The notes under the pieces are model-generated. The model was given only the letters and a program-made list of their open reading frames with translations, searched no databases and was not told the origin of the DNA. A stretch of 64,000 nt of DNA from contig CM064512.1 of assembly GCA_032716605.1 (NCBI GenBank), positions 29,591,363 to 29,655,362 on the forward strand, given 5' to 3'. A program made the position numbers and the translations under genes. Shown here piece by piece: positions 45,786 through 58,038 of the stretch (within the stretch, counting starts at the first letter, position 1; each line of letters begins with the position of its first letter). The stretch is from Paralithodes platypus. Its lineage: Eukaryota; Arthropoda; Malacostraca; Decapoda; Lithodidae.

Positions 45786-46151
45786 GTAGGGCTGGACTTA
45801 GAACAAATTGTAATAGAAGGTTTTTTGGCTTTAACTTGTTTATTAGGTCCCTCTGATGAACATATAAAAAGTCTCCAACTTTTGGACACCGGGAAAGTGG
45901 TTAATTTGCATAAATTCAAGATGGCCGCCGTCCAAAGCTTCAATTTACAGATAACTTTTTTCTGGTTGCTCCTAGACCCTATAAATGTATTACAAACAAC
46001 GTTTTTTGGCTTTAACTTGTTTATTAGGTCCCTCTGATGAACATATAAAAAGTCTCCAACTTTTGGACACCTGGAAAGTGGTTAATTTACAGCCAAAAAA
46101 CCTTACAGCCAAAAAACCTTCTATTGCAATTTGTTCTAGGTCAAGCCCTAC
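45786..46151 (+). mobile_element. MITE-like repeat M, complete copy (right arm)
   Basis: 366 bp: GTAGGGCTGGACTTAGAAC at the left, GTTCTAGGTCAAGCCCTAC at the right. Two internal direct repeats of about 80 bp (about 45822-45907 and 46003-46088), each with CCCTCTGATGAACATATAAA. Small ORFs over it (45675-46188) are repeat-derived. Confidence 0.85.
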
Positions 46152-46230
46152 CTTTACTGCACATTATTGTCTATTACATTTTGCCTAGGCCTACACTAAT
46201 CCCATCATCTTGTTTCTTGTTTCATGCAAG

Positions 46231-47316
46231 GACTTCCAGGAGGCTGCAGATCTTTTGGATAAGCTGTTGCGTGAAGACGTTTCACCGGATGAAGTCTGCA
46301 GTAAAGACGTTTTCAACAGAATTTCTGAAAAACTTAAAGCTGAGAAGAGCTCCTTAGCAGAGCATAAGATGGGAAAGCTATGGATTCAATACATGGACAT
46401 GATTGACCTGCTGCGTCGCTTCCTGAGGGCACTGAGAATGGGCGATTTCCTACTGTACCTCGGAACACTCCAGGAGATGTTGCCGTACTTTGCAGCGTGT
46501 GGTCATAACAATTATGCCAAGTCAGCCCCTGTGTACATTCAAGACATGATTGAACTTGAGCAGCTCAACCCAGACATGTTCTGTCAATTGAACTCCGGTC
46601 TATTTGTGATCCGCCGAAGTGATCGGCTGTGGGCAGGACTGCCAAGCGACTTGGTTATAGAGCAGGTTTTGATGCGCTCTTTGAAAACGAATGGTGGATT
46701 GACACGTGGTAGGGGCATGGAGGAAACGCAACGCCTGCGCTGGTTACTTGCTATGCCAGCCTGCGCTGAGGTGAGTGAAGTTATGCAAGAACTGACAGGG
46801 AAGCATTTCCACACCTCTGAGCAGCACAAAGAAATGACTGAAGCAAGGCGTGAACGAGATAGGAAGGACACAGAGAAGGTTCTCGCATTCTTCAAGGATT
46901 ATGATCCATTTCAAGAATCAAATGAACTCAGGAATATTGCCAACGGTGTGACAGGACCAGCCTCGGCCAATCCTCATTTACTGTATGAGGTTGGTATGAA
47001 CATTGTGCAGAAGATGGAAGGTAGCAATGCTTTTGACTTTTCATTTAGGAAGAAAGATCAAGTTGAGTCGTTGGGTGCAAAGGTTACAATCAGTGCTGAA
47101 AAAGTACCAATCGACCCACAGCTCCTTTTCCAGAGGCTCCTCATCTTTGCTAATAACAGGGACTTAGGTGTTGAAGAGGTCTTTGCGTATGAGTTGTCTA
47201 GCTACCCTACTGCTCTGTTCGATAAGTGGGGGAGGCTCAGGGAAGCCAATAAACCACAGCTAGGAGATGAGATAGCTGCTGTTGTTCCCAAGTCGTCATT
47301 GGAATCATTTGAGGAA
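46231..47316 (+). pseudogene. Truncated copy of the nuclease-CXC exon
   Basis: Matches roughly residues 8-369 of the 12738-15008 protein with a few substitutions (His107 to Pro, Cys175 to Arg, Ala248 to Thr). Identity stops after SSLESFEE; the frame then reads 15 codons of minisatellite to a stop at 47362-47364. The whole FEN1-like catalytic domain and the CXC domain are missing, so no nuclease activity is possible. The predicted splice acceptor with its CACTAAT branch-like site and pyrimidine tract is retained. Confidence 0.88.
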
Positions 47317-48918
47317 GCTATGCACAATAATAGTTACAACAGAGCAGTACCCTATGCACAATAATAGTTACAACAGAGCAGTACCCTATCACAATAATAG
47401 TTACAACAGAGCAGTACCCTATGCACAATAATAGTTACAACATAGCAGTACCCTATGCACAATAATAGTTACAACAGAGCAGTACCCTATGCACAATAAT
47501 AGTTACAACAGAGATTACCCTATGCACAACAATAGTTACAACAGAGCAGTACCCTATGCACAATAATTGTTACAACAGAGCAGTACCCTATGCACAATAA
47601 TAGTTACAACAGAGCAGTACCCTATGCACAATAATTGTTACAACAGAGCAGTACCCTATGCACAATAATAGTTACAACAGAGCATTACCCTATGCACAAT
47701 AATAGTTACAATAGAGCAGTACCCTATGCACAATAATAGTTACAACAGAGCAGTACCCTATGCACAATAATAGTTACAACAGAGCATTACCCTATGCACA
47801 ATAATAGTTACAACAGAGCAGTAGCGTATGTACAATAATAGTTACAACAGAGCAGTACCCTATGCACAATAATAGTTACAACAGAGCAGTACCGTATGCA
47901 CAATAATAGTTACAACAGAGCAGTACCCTATGCACAATAATAGTTACAACAGAGCAGTAGCGTATGTACAATAATAGTTACAACAGAGCAGTACCCTATG
48001 CACAATAATAGTTACAACAGAGCAGTACCGTATGCACAATAATAGTTACAACAGAGCAGTACCCTATGCACAATAATTGTTACAACAGAGCAGTACCCTA
48101 TGCACAATAATAGTTACAACAGAGCAGTACCCTATGCACAATAATAGTTACAACGGAGCAGTACCGTATGTACAATAATAGTTACAACAGAGCAGTACCC
48201 TATGCACAATAATAGTTACAACAGAGCAGTACCGTATGCACAATAATAGTTACAACAGAGCAGTACCATATGCACAATAATAGTTACAACAAAGCAGTAC
48301 CCTATGCACAATAATAGTTACAACAGAGCAGTACCCTATGCACAATAATAGTTACAACAGAGCAGTGCCCTATGCACAATAATAGTTACAACAGAGCAGT
48401 ACTGAATGTACAATAATAGTTACAACAGAGCAGTACCCTATGCACAATAATAGTTACAACAGAGCAGTACCCTATGCACAATAATAGTTACAACAGAGCA
48501 GTACCGTATGTACAATAATAGTTACAACAGAGCAGTACCCTATGCACAATAATAGTTACAACAGAGCAGTACCCTATGCACAATAATAGTTACAACAGAG
48601 CAGTACCCTATGCACAATAATAGTTACAACAGAGCAGTACCCTATGCACAATAATAGTTACAGCAGAGCAGTACCCTATGCACAATAATAGTTACAACAG
48701 AGCAGTACCGTATGTACAATAATAGTTACAACAGAGCAGTACCCTATGCACAATAATAGTTACAACAGAGCAGTACCATATGCACAATAATTGTTACAAC
48801 AAAGCAGTACCGTATGCACAATAATGGTTACAACAGAGCAGTACCCTATGCACAATTATAGTTACAACAGAGCAGTACCGTATGTACAATAATAGTTACA
48901 ACAGAGCAGTACCCTATG
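47317..48918 (+). repeat. 34-bp minisatellite, about 47 copies
   Basis: The unit contains CAGTACCCTATGCACAATAA and TAGTTACAACAGAG. Variants (CCGTATGTAC, CGTATGCAC, AATTGTTAC) recur in patterned order, pointing to block duplications. It starts exactly where homology to the left arm ends. Confidence 0.97.
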
Positions 48919-49865
48919 AAAAATGAAAGGGAGGATTCTGAAACGCATGACTCGACCTTGAATCTCTCCAACTACGAGCTCCGGCTGTGTCAGTTCCACC
49001 ACGGTTCTCCCTAAACATAATATTATAACCACAGCCAGTTAACCTCCTAAATGCAGCAATACCCGTTTACTCTATACATTTATTATATGTATTATGGCTG
49101 TTGATAAACAGTGGTAAATAACTTAGGCAAATATTTATGTCAAAAGGATCCTTTCACTAACATAACAAAACAGAGAGTAACTTAACAGAACGAGTTTTGC
49201 GTTCTTTAAATCATCCCTTAGAAGAAAGAGACGTATTTTTCCTCTGTTGTCTGGCTATTATTAGACAATTTTGTTCAGATTAAGAAGAGCAGAGGGACAA
49301 TCGAGATAACTTTCACCCTTTTACTTCCCACAGCTCTTTTCCGAGCTTTATAAAATCTCCTTGTGATAACCCGAACAAATGGTGAACATAGGTCATAATC
49401 TTCAGAGGGTTAATATGTTCTCCACAGTTCTCACAAGCTTACTAAGAGAATGATAAATGAAACGGCCAACACACTATTTACCCATTCAGTCCCTATTCTA
49501 TTCTATTTTATTTACTATACTGTATACTCAGGCCTGATCTCCACTTTTCCTATTTATTTTTCTATTGTTTTCCATCTTTTCCTTTATTTTTATTTTGTTT
49601 GGGGGTTGGCCTACTCAAGACAGAGCCAGAATAGGGACAACACAACAGAAAACAATTAACCCACAAACAAAAAAATACAAATTCACACACATCTAGGTGT
49701 GACCTAGAGACCAGGGTCACCAAGGTCCCTCCAACACTTCCCCGGCCTGCGACCACCCGGAGAGGTTCTGATCTCGGCAGGCAGACATGCAGCAGAGTGA
49801 AACCACAAGCCCACCCAGCACACTTGCAGGCGCACTCTTCATATAAACCGTCTCAGTGCCAGTGA
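48919..49865. other. No gene; MITE remnant
   Basis: 49245-49412 resembles the T3/T4 MITE group (TTATTAGACAATTTTGTTCAG and a TCAGAGGGTTAA end). Two small opposite-strand ORFs (49450-49756) have no domain. Confidence 0.45.
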
Positions 49866-52800
49866 CCCCTTTTTATTCCTGGTATATCCTGGCCACTATT
49901 AGATGAGGTTATTCCCGGTATATCCTGGCCACTATTAGATGAGGGTATTCCCGGTATATCCTGGCCACTATTAGATGAGGTTATTCCCGGTGTATCCTGG
50001 CCACTATTAGATGAGGTTATTCCCGGTATATCCTGGCCACTATTAGATGAGGTTATTCCCGTTATATCCTGGCCACTATTAGATGAGGCTATTCCCAGTG
50101 TATCCTGGCCACAATTAGATGAGGTTATTCCCAGTGTATCCTGGCCACTATTAGATGAGTTTATTCCTGGTATATCCTGGCCAATATTAGATGAGGTTAT
50201 TCCCGGTATATCCTGGCCACTATTAGATGAGATTATTCCCGGTATATCCTGGCCACTATTAGATGAGGCTATTCCCGGTGTATCCTGGCCACTATTAGAT
50301 GAGGTTATTCCCGGTATATCCTGGCCACTATTAGATGAGTTTATTCCTGGTATATCCTGGCCACTATTAGATGATTTTATTCCCGGTATATCCTGGCCAC
50401 TATTAGATGAGGTTATTCCCGGTATATCCTGGCCACTATTAGATGAGTTTATTCCTGGTATATCCTGGCCACTATTAGATGAGGTTATTCCCGGTATATC
50501 CTGGCCACTATTAGATGAGGTTATTCCCGGTGTATCCTGGCCACTATTAGATGAGGTTATTCCCGGTATATCCTGGCCACTAGTAGATGAGGTTATTCCC
50601 GGTATATCCTGGCCACTATTAAATGAGATTGTTCCCGGTATGTCCTGGCTACTATTAGATGAGGTTATCCCCGGTATATCCTGTCCACTATTAGATGAGG
50701 TTATTCCTGGTATATCCTGGCCACTATTAGATGAGGTTATTGCCGGTATATCATGGCCACTATTAGATGAGGTTATTCCCGGTATATCCTGGCCACTATT
50801 AGATGAGGTTGTTCCCTGTATATCCTGGCCACTAGTAGATGAGGTTATTCCCGGTATATCCTGGCCACTATTAGATGAGGTTATTCCCGGTATATCCTGG
50901 CCACTATTAGATGAGGTTATTCCCGGTATATCCTGTCCACTATTAGATGAGATTATTCCCGGTATATCCTGTCCACTATTAGCTGAGGTTATTCCCGGTA
51001 TATCCAGGCCACTATTAGATGAGGTTATTCCCGGTATATCCTGGCCACTATTAGATGAGGTTTTTCCCGGTATATCCTGGCCACTATTAGATGAGGTTAT
51101 TCCCGGTATATCCTGGCCACTATTAGCTGAGGTTATTCCCGGTATATCCTGTCCACTATTAGATGAGGTTATTCCCGGTATATCCTGGCCACTATTAGAT
51201 GAGGTTGTTCCCTGTATATCCTGGCCACTAGTAGATGAGGTTATTCCCGGTATATCCTGGCCACTATTAGATGAGGTTATTCCCGGTATATCCTGGCCAC
51301 TATTAGATGAGGTTATTCCCGGTATATCCTGTCCACTATTAGATGAGATTATTCCCGGTATATCCTGTCCACTATTAGCTGAGGTTATTCCCGGTATATC
51401 CAGGCCACTATTAGATGAGGTTATTCCCGGTATATCCTGGCCACTATTAGATGAGGTTTTTCCCGGTATATCCTGGCCACTATTAGATGAGGTTATTCCC
51501 GGTATATCCTGGCCACTATTAGCTGAGGTTATTCCCGGTATATCCTGTCCACTATTAGATGAGGTTATTCCCGGTATATCCTGGCCACTATTAGATGAGG
51601 TTATTCCCGGTATATCCTGGCCACTATTAGATGAGTTTATTCCCGGTATATCCTGGCCACTATTAGATGAGGTTATTCCCGGTATATCCTGGCCACTATT
51701 AGATGAGGTTATTCCTGGTATATCCTGGCCACTATTAGATGAGGTTATTCCCGGTATATCCTGGCCACTATTAGATGAGGTTATTCCCGGTGTATCCTGG
51801 CCACTATTAGATGAGGTTATTCCCGGTATATCCTGGCCACTAGTAGATGAGGTTATTCCCGGTATATCCTGGCCACTATTAAATGAGATTGTTCCCGGTA
51901 TGTCCTGGCTACTATTAGATGAGGTTATCCCCGGTATATCCTGTCCACTATTAGATGAGGTTATTCCTGGTATATCCTGGCCACTATTAGATGAGGTTAT
52001 TGCCGGTATATCATGGCCACTATTAGATGAGGTTATTCCCGGTATATCCTGTCCACTATTAGATGAGATTATTCCCGGTATATCCTGTCCACTATTAGCT
52101 GAGGTTATTCCCGGTATATCCAGGCCACTATTAGATGAGGTTATTCCCGGTATATCCTGGCCACTATTAGATGAGGTTTTTCCCGGTATATCCTGGCCAC
52201 TATTTGATGAGGTTATTCCCGGTATATCCTGGCCACTATTAGCTGAGGTTATTCCCGGTATATCCTGTCCACTATTAGATGAGGTTATTCCCGGTATATC
52301 CTGGCCACTATTAGATGAGGTTATTCCCGGTATATCCTGGCCACTATTAGCTGAGGTTATTCCCGGTATATCCTGGCCACTAGTAGATGAGGTTATTCCC
52401 GGTATATCCTGGCCACTATTAAATGAGATTGTTCCCGGTATGTCCTGGCTACTATTAGATGAGGTTATCCCCGGTATATCCTGTCCACTACTAGATGAGG
52501 TTATTCCCGGTATATCCTGGCCACTATTAGATGAGGTTATTGCCGGTATATCATGGCCACTATTAGATGAGGTTATTCCCGGTATATCCTGTCCACTATT
52601 AGATGAGATTATTCCCGGTATATCCTGTCCACTATTAGCTGAGGTTATTCCCGGTATATCCAGGCCACTATTAGATGAGGTTATTCCCGGTATATCCTGG
52701 CCACTATTAGATGAGGTTTTTCCCGGTATATCCTGGCCACTATTAGATGAGGTTATTCCCGGTATATCCTGGCCACTATTAGCTGAGGTTATTCCCGGTA

Positions 52801-52868
52801 TATCCTGTCCACTATTAGATGAGGTTATTCCCGGTATATCCTGGCCACTATTAGATGAGGTTATATAA
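49866..52868 (+). repeat. 36-bp minisatellite, about 83 copies, open in one frame
   Basis: The unit translates as VIPGISWPLLDE. From the codon after TGA (49863-49865) to TAA (52866-52868) this frame has no stop or frameshift, about 1000 codons; the first ATG is at 50640 (742 codons). Higher-order copies: an MSWLLLDEVIPGISCPLL block recurs at 50640, 51900 and 52440 (1260 and 540 bp, multiples of 36), and a block with GTTCCCTGTATATCC recurs 396 bp apart. Differences between units are largely amino-acid-changing (W to C or R, V to I, F or A), which argues against selection on a protein. No signal peptide or flanking coding sequence. Confidence 0.95.
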
Positions 52869-53208
52869 GGGGGATGACTTGCATTGTTCTCTCTCTGGGT
52901 TGTATCTATTCGGTCCCATTCAGCCTACTGTTTTAAGACATATATCCCCATCTAGGTGTCGATTATTTCTTGGTGAGCGATAGCGAGCCAGCATTTTATG
53001 GAGAGATTGGGCTTCGCCGGTGACATTTTTCTATTGAAAAATTTACAAATTTAGCTAGCTGTCTAACTCATTATCCAAAATAAAGTGGCTCACTATCGCT
53101 CGCCACATATATATCGACACCTGGATGGGATTAACGTATTGAAACAGTAGGCTGAATGGGGCCAAATGGATACAACCCCGAGAGATAACCAAAATCAGGT
53201 CAACCCCC
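52869..53208. mobile_element. TTAA MITE, family T1, copy 3
   Basis: GGGGGATGACTTG at the left and CAGGTCAACCCCC at the right; flanks (ATAA and TTAG) are mutated forms of TTAA. Carries the family arms and GGCTTCGCCGGTGACATTTT. It directly abuts the 36-bp array. Confidence 0.85.
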
Positions 53209-53260
53209 TTAGTTAGGAAGGACCTCTAAGAATGAAAAGGCTGCAGACTGTCTCATTTAA

Positions 53261-53487
53261 CCCTTTCACGCATTTATGACGCAGAGGTTGCCAGATTAGC
53301 AATAAGAAATAGAGTTCTCTCACTCCTATAATTACCTCTCCAAATTTAGTTTTCTGCCCACAGCTAACTCAGAGACAACTGCAGAGGTTGAAGTAACTAA
53401 ACTAAAACTTTCTAAATACCCCTGATGGTAACAAAGGCTTTAAAGTATCCCCAATAGGCTCAAAATCGCGTCATATGTCGGAGAGGG
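53261..53487. mobile_element. TTAA-flanked MITE, family T2, copy 2
   Basis: TTAA at 53257-53260 and 53488-53491. Near-identical in content to 1950-2174. Confidence 0.87.
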
Positions 53488-53737
53488 TTAATACTTTGAG
53501 CTGCCAAAACTCCTTCCTAAGTGGAGTAAAATCGTATAATGGTGTATAGAATATTATGAAAAGAAAGTCTCCGATTCTGACTGGGTTAAGGGGTGATTTC
53601 CATTTAAGTATTTTTTTCTGGGCCCCTTTCTTTCTCATGTTTAGATTCATTGCTTTTGAGATTTTAAGAAGTTCAGTTTGTGATTTTAAGAACTTTCGCC
53701 CAATTTCTGTAAATTTTAAGACCTTTCGTGCTATTAA

Positions 53738-54217
53738 CCCTTAAAAAGCGGCTCACCACATAAGTCGTTTTTAATAAAGCTGGACTATGTGGCGGCGCTC
53801 GACATAGGTCGAGTGGCAATTTCAGCACGTAATGTTGCTGAGAGAGAGAGACAAGTGGTGGCAGGAGACTAGCGAGCGTATGACTGCTCCAGACCACCGC
53901 GGCGAACCTACTGACACGAATCTCAGCTCCCTCCTCCCTCTCTCACTCGCTACATACTGAATTATATGGGGAAAGTACCGAATTACATGCTTTTTGCACT
54001 CGCGTTGCACGGTTATTGCAAGAAAACTATCCATCATACAAGGATCGTTATGGTGTCATTCGAAAGCTCTGTTTATGCCCTTTCAGGGATAGATACTTGT
54101 TTTACGTTCTGGGTCTTATTTAGGCATGAAAATGATCACGTAAACAGCCCTATTTTGGCTAAAAACACCCCGCTGGGAGGTACATATAAATAAACCGCAT
54201 AGGCCGCTAAAGAAGGG
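53738..54217. mobile_element. TTAA-flanked element, family T6 (480 bp)
   Basis: TTAA at 53734-53737 and 54218-54221. Inverted ends CCCTTAAAAAGCGGCTCACC and GCCGCTAAAGAAGGG. The interior has no convincing ORF (71-75 codon frames on both strands, no motif). Confidence 0.65.
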
Positions 54218-54839
54218 TTAATGCCCCTTTCCCACTGGTGAGACAAGTCACGATTTTCGTCTCCGACACCAATAAATTGGCACATTCTTGACATGTCTCA
54301 ACACCTCTCATGAAATATCGTTTGACTTTCAAGGCCTCTCAAGGCCTCGCTTGGGCCCTCGCGGGTTGTCGCAAATGTTGGGACAGTTCAAAATTTTGGA
54401 CGAGGACTCACGATGATTGGTTACCCTCGCAAGCATCGTCGAGCATCGCCGAAGGATCTGCGATAGTATCGGCGATCATCTGCGACATCGGTGAGACATC
54501 GCGGAGTTTGTCGCACGAAAAAAATGGGTGAAATGTTCCAAAACGTCGCACGACGGATCGCCGATGCTCTCGGATGTTCCGAGAACATCGACGATCATCG
54601 GCAATTTCCTCGTCGATTAGTCGTTGACGTGCGCTCGAGTACTCGCCGAGAGTATACCCGCCAGGGGTATGCTCCGCACGAGGCATGCGAAGGGCCTTGC
54701 GGACGTCGCGGAATGCTCAAGACACACCTGCCGAGGCCAAAGAACACCTTCGGCGAGGTGGGTAAAAAAAAAAGATTAGGCTTATAGTGAACCTGTCAAC
54801 CGTTTTTTCTATGCACCTCTCGTGGGGGGTTCACCAGTT

Positions 54840-55440
54840 TTTTTTCTCTTTCTCTCCTTTTCTCTGTTTCTCTGGTTTGTATCCATTCAGCCAACTGTTT
54901 TAAGACGTTTATCCCCATCCAGGTATCGATATCTTCCTGGCAAGCGATAGCGAACCAGCATTATATGGAGAAATCCGGCTTCGCCGGAGAAATTTTTCTA
55001 TCGAAAAATGTACAAATTTAGCTTGCTCTCAAAACAAAAATATATATATGTTGGCTCGCTACAGCTCACCATGAAAATATTGAAACCTGGATGGGGGTAA
55101 ACGTCTTAAAACAGTAGGCTGAACGGGGCCGAACGGATAAAAGGCAAAGAGAGAGTTAGAGAAATAGAAAACAAACAAAAAACGAGGAGAGAGGGAGACA
55201 AAGAGAAAACAAAAAAAGTCGAGGTGGGCTCAATTTTTAAGCCGAAACGCAAACATTGAGCCCACCTCGCTGTTTTTTGTTTTATCTTTCTCTCCCTCTC
55301 TCCTCGTTTTTTTGTTTTCTATTTCTCTTCCTCTCTCTTTGCCTTGTATCAGTTCGGCCCCATTCAGCCAACTGTTTTAAGACATTTATCCCCATCCAGA
55401 TGTCGATTTCTTCCTGGCGAGCGATAGCGAACCAGCATTA
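54840..55440. mobile_element. Two nested T1 MITE copies, second truncated
   Basis: Copy one runs about 54840-55215 (TTTGTATCCATTCAG..GGCTTCGCCGGAG..GTCTTAAAACAGTAGGC). A second left half runs about 55256-55440. Between them CGAGGTGGGCTCAA and its complement form a hairpin around 55237. Confidence 0.65.
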
Positions 55441-55599
55441 TATGGATGAATTGAAGCCTGTGCCTTTTAATTATTGTGTTAATATTAATTACTATGTGCT
55501 GTACTGTCCCTGAAAACATAATAAGGGTGGTATTTGTCATTAATATGATAAATTTCACATGAAAAAAAAAAAAAAAAAAAAAAAATATTATATCCCCAC

Positions 55600-56266
55600 C
55601 GCTGTAGGCCTACTCCCTCCTCTCCCCTCCCCGGTCCGGCCTCAACCCGGACCCGTTACTGTGATGATGTAGCTTTGTGCTACACCCTATTGATAATGCA
55701 AACTATTGAACACACTTAAAAGTGTATGTTATTTGGTCTCTATATAATCTGTGAACCATTTCCGATATGATGGAATTAAAGATTTGTTTTCCACCAACTC
55801 ATAATCAGCAAAAACGACACAAATGTCAATTAAAAACATATTACAATATTTCCCTATCATTTTGTGTATACCGTGGGAAAACAAAAAATCTATCAAATGT
55901 AAATCTTCAGGTCTCCGAAGCTCAGCGCCGCCTCCGCTGACTATCTTATTTATTGTTTATCTATGTGCTGGAAGGATATTATATTTTTCAATTCCATCGC
56001 ATTAGAAATGATTCAAAGATTACAAAAAGTCCAAATAAGAAATAGTTATGTTAATGTATAAGGGAGTTAGGTAGATGCATTAGAGAGATAGATAGATAGA
56101 AAGAGAGAGTTGCAGAGGGGAAGTGAGCGATAAACAACACAAACTATTATGAGACAGACTTAATTGGTTCTGAAAAGACAAAGGAGACATTTTTATTGAC
56201 TCTTTTTCATGTTATTATTTGTGTGCTAGAAGGATAATAAGGTCCATACGAAGAACAAGAACACGA
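55600..56266. other. No gene; A-run and GATA tract
   Basis: An A-run lies at 55562-55585, a C-rich stretch at 55610-55650 and (GATA)-like repeats near 56083-56100. The 60-codon ORF at 55823-56005 has no motif. Confidence 0.4.
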
Positions 56267-56812
56267 ACAGTTCCGGACAGATCAAACAGCAGCACCCCGT
56301 CCACCAGCTGTGTGGTGAGGGGCTCTGCGGATTTGGTAACACTGACAGGAGGTGGGAGGGATGTGGGTGGATGATGAGGGGAAGGATGTGGGGGGTTTAG
56401 GGGGGAGGGTGAAGAGGCAGTAATCATGGTATGGCTGGTGGGAGGGGGCAAACGAGTGACGGGGTAGGGGAGAACAGAGTGACAAGCAAATTTTCCTATA
56501 AAACAAGCTACTCCCACAGGATTTAAAATTACACACACCTACAATATCACTGTATGCTACATTTAACAAATTTAACAGTCTGCTCTCCCCTACCCTGTCA
56601 CTTATTTGCCCCCTCCCACCAGCCACACCATGATTGCTGCCTCTTCACCCTCCCAATTCCCCCCTAAACCCCCCCACATACCTCCCATCATCACCCAGCC
56701 ACCCACATCCCTCCCACCTCCTGCCAGTGTTACCAAATCCGCAGAGCCCCTCACCACATAGTGGGTGGACGAGGTGTTGCTGTTTCATCTGTCCGGGACT
56801 GTACATCGCTTT
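56267..56812. repeat. Imperfect inverted repeat, arms about 225 bp
   Basis: Left arm about 56267-56490 and right arm about 56578-56812 are diverged reverse complements (GGTGAGGGGCTCTGCGGATT against its complement at 56735-56754). In both arms a frame reading SVTKSAEPLTT or similar is open for 60-100 codons, suggesting two opposed copies of a Pro-rich exon or transposon piece. Function unknown. Confidence 0.6.
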
Positions 56813-57540
56813 GGCGTAGAGGCGGCGTATGTCCCACCATCTCTAAATTTTACAGGCACGTTGTGGTCGAGGTTAATGTAGAATGAGCTCTGGGGCTGTG
56901 TCAATGTCTTTATATACAACCAAAACAGTTAGGGGGGCTTGTGGGTGGGTGGGGGCATGTTTACTTGACCCATTGTAACGAGATATGGGGTGGGTGTGGG
57001 GGCTATCTCCTTGACAGATTGTAACGTGATATGCTAATTCCACTCTGCAATTAGCACATTCACGTTACATTTGCTCAGGTGCGCACACCTCGCCGATCTT
57101 GCTCGGACACCTCGGCTATATCTGTGATGGCAACGCCGATGATCGACGAGGAATCGTTCATTCATCGCAAGAATTTGTGCCTTTAAAAAAAATCTTATCA
57201 CCTCGCCGAAGTAAACGCCGAACCATCGCTTGAATCGCCAAAGACGTCGCAGAACATACGGCGAGTCTTCTTTCATCCTCGCATGATTTCGCAAGATATT
57301 TTTGAAAATGTGACATGCCTCGCATAGGTCATCGGCGAGACATCGATCACTTTGCCGATAATGTCGCAGAAGGTCGGCGATTGCGTCGCCGACATCGGCG
57401 ACATCTTCGCCGAGTATAATTTGTCATCTGTTTGTAACGGTCGAAATCGTGAACGTCGCACGTATTCTTGCGAATTTGACAAAATGAAGTCATCGGCGAC
57501 GAAAATCGTGACTTGCCTCACCAGTGGGAAAGGGGCATAA

Positions 57541-57833
57541 GGTGTCTATTTTTTCATGGCGAACGATAGCGAGCCTGCAATTTAATAGGAATCGGCTTTC
57601 GACCGGGACATTTTCTACCAAAACAATTTACAAATTTATCTCGTAAGAGGGTCTTTGGGGTAAAGGTTTTTAAACTTGATGGAGGTATAGGGAAGAAACT
57701 AAACACATATATAAATATAGAAAACAATAAACAAATTAATACACCATCTACCCTTAACCCCCTGGCACAGTAACTCACAGCAGCCTGGTCTGGGTCAGGG
57801 GATCTGTTCAAAATTGTTTTGGTATTGCAATAA
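57541..57833. other. Family T1 fragment; no gene
   Basis: 57552-57640 resembles the left-centre of a T1 MITE (GCGAACGATAGCGAGCC..GACATTTTCTACC). The 94-codon minus ORF is not credible. Confidence 0.45.
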
Positions 57834-58038
57834 ACCACTTGAGGATATGACGCATTTTAGCAGTAAATATTTACTATCATTACACGATTTTATGCAGTTT
57901 AGGAAGGATCGATAGGAATAAAAAGGGTAAAGACTATATCAATAAACCCTCTGACTTCCATATACCTTTCCAAATCTGAATATAATCGTTAATACTAGCC
58001 CAAATCAAAACGGAATTGCGTCATCGATCCTCAGAGGG
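57834..58038. mobile_element. MITE, family T4, copy 1
   Basis: Shares ATGACGCATTTTAGCAGTA, CCCTCTGACTTCCATATACC and a terminal AGAGGG before TTAA (58039-58042) with the next copy. Confidence 0.7.

Larger units (their letters stand above)
43553..47316. repeat. Inverted duplication, right arm (about 3.76 kb)
   Basis: Reverse complement of 13923-17696. Bounded on the left by the retrotransposon's 3' LTR and on the right by a 34-bp minisatellite that replaces the rest of the nuclease exon. The arm includes TA tracts at 43921-43940 and 45003-45044 and the (AAT)n tract near 45547-45592. Confidence 0.9.
54222..57537. mobile_element. 3.3-kb DNA transposon with TAA duplication (PIF/Harbinger-like ends), non-autonomous
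   Basis: Inverted termini TGCCCCTTTCCCACTGGTGA at the left and their near-exact complement at the right (57516-57537), extended by a CAAGTCACGATTTTCGTC block. Flanked by TAA at 54219-54221 and 57538-57540. A 3-bp TAA/TTA duplication is a PIF/Harbinger hallmark; the family call is inference. About 500 bp at each end is packed with TCGGCGA/TCGCCGA words, like subterminal transposase-binding motifs. No transposase was recognised. The interior hosts T1 MITE pieces (54840-55440) and an inverted repeat (56267-56812). Confidence 0.75.

Noticed and set aside
54491..54787. 98-codon plus-strand ORF in the TAA element
   Set aside because: Built from repeated TCGGCGA-type subterminal words; no protein signature.
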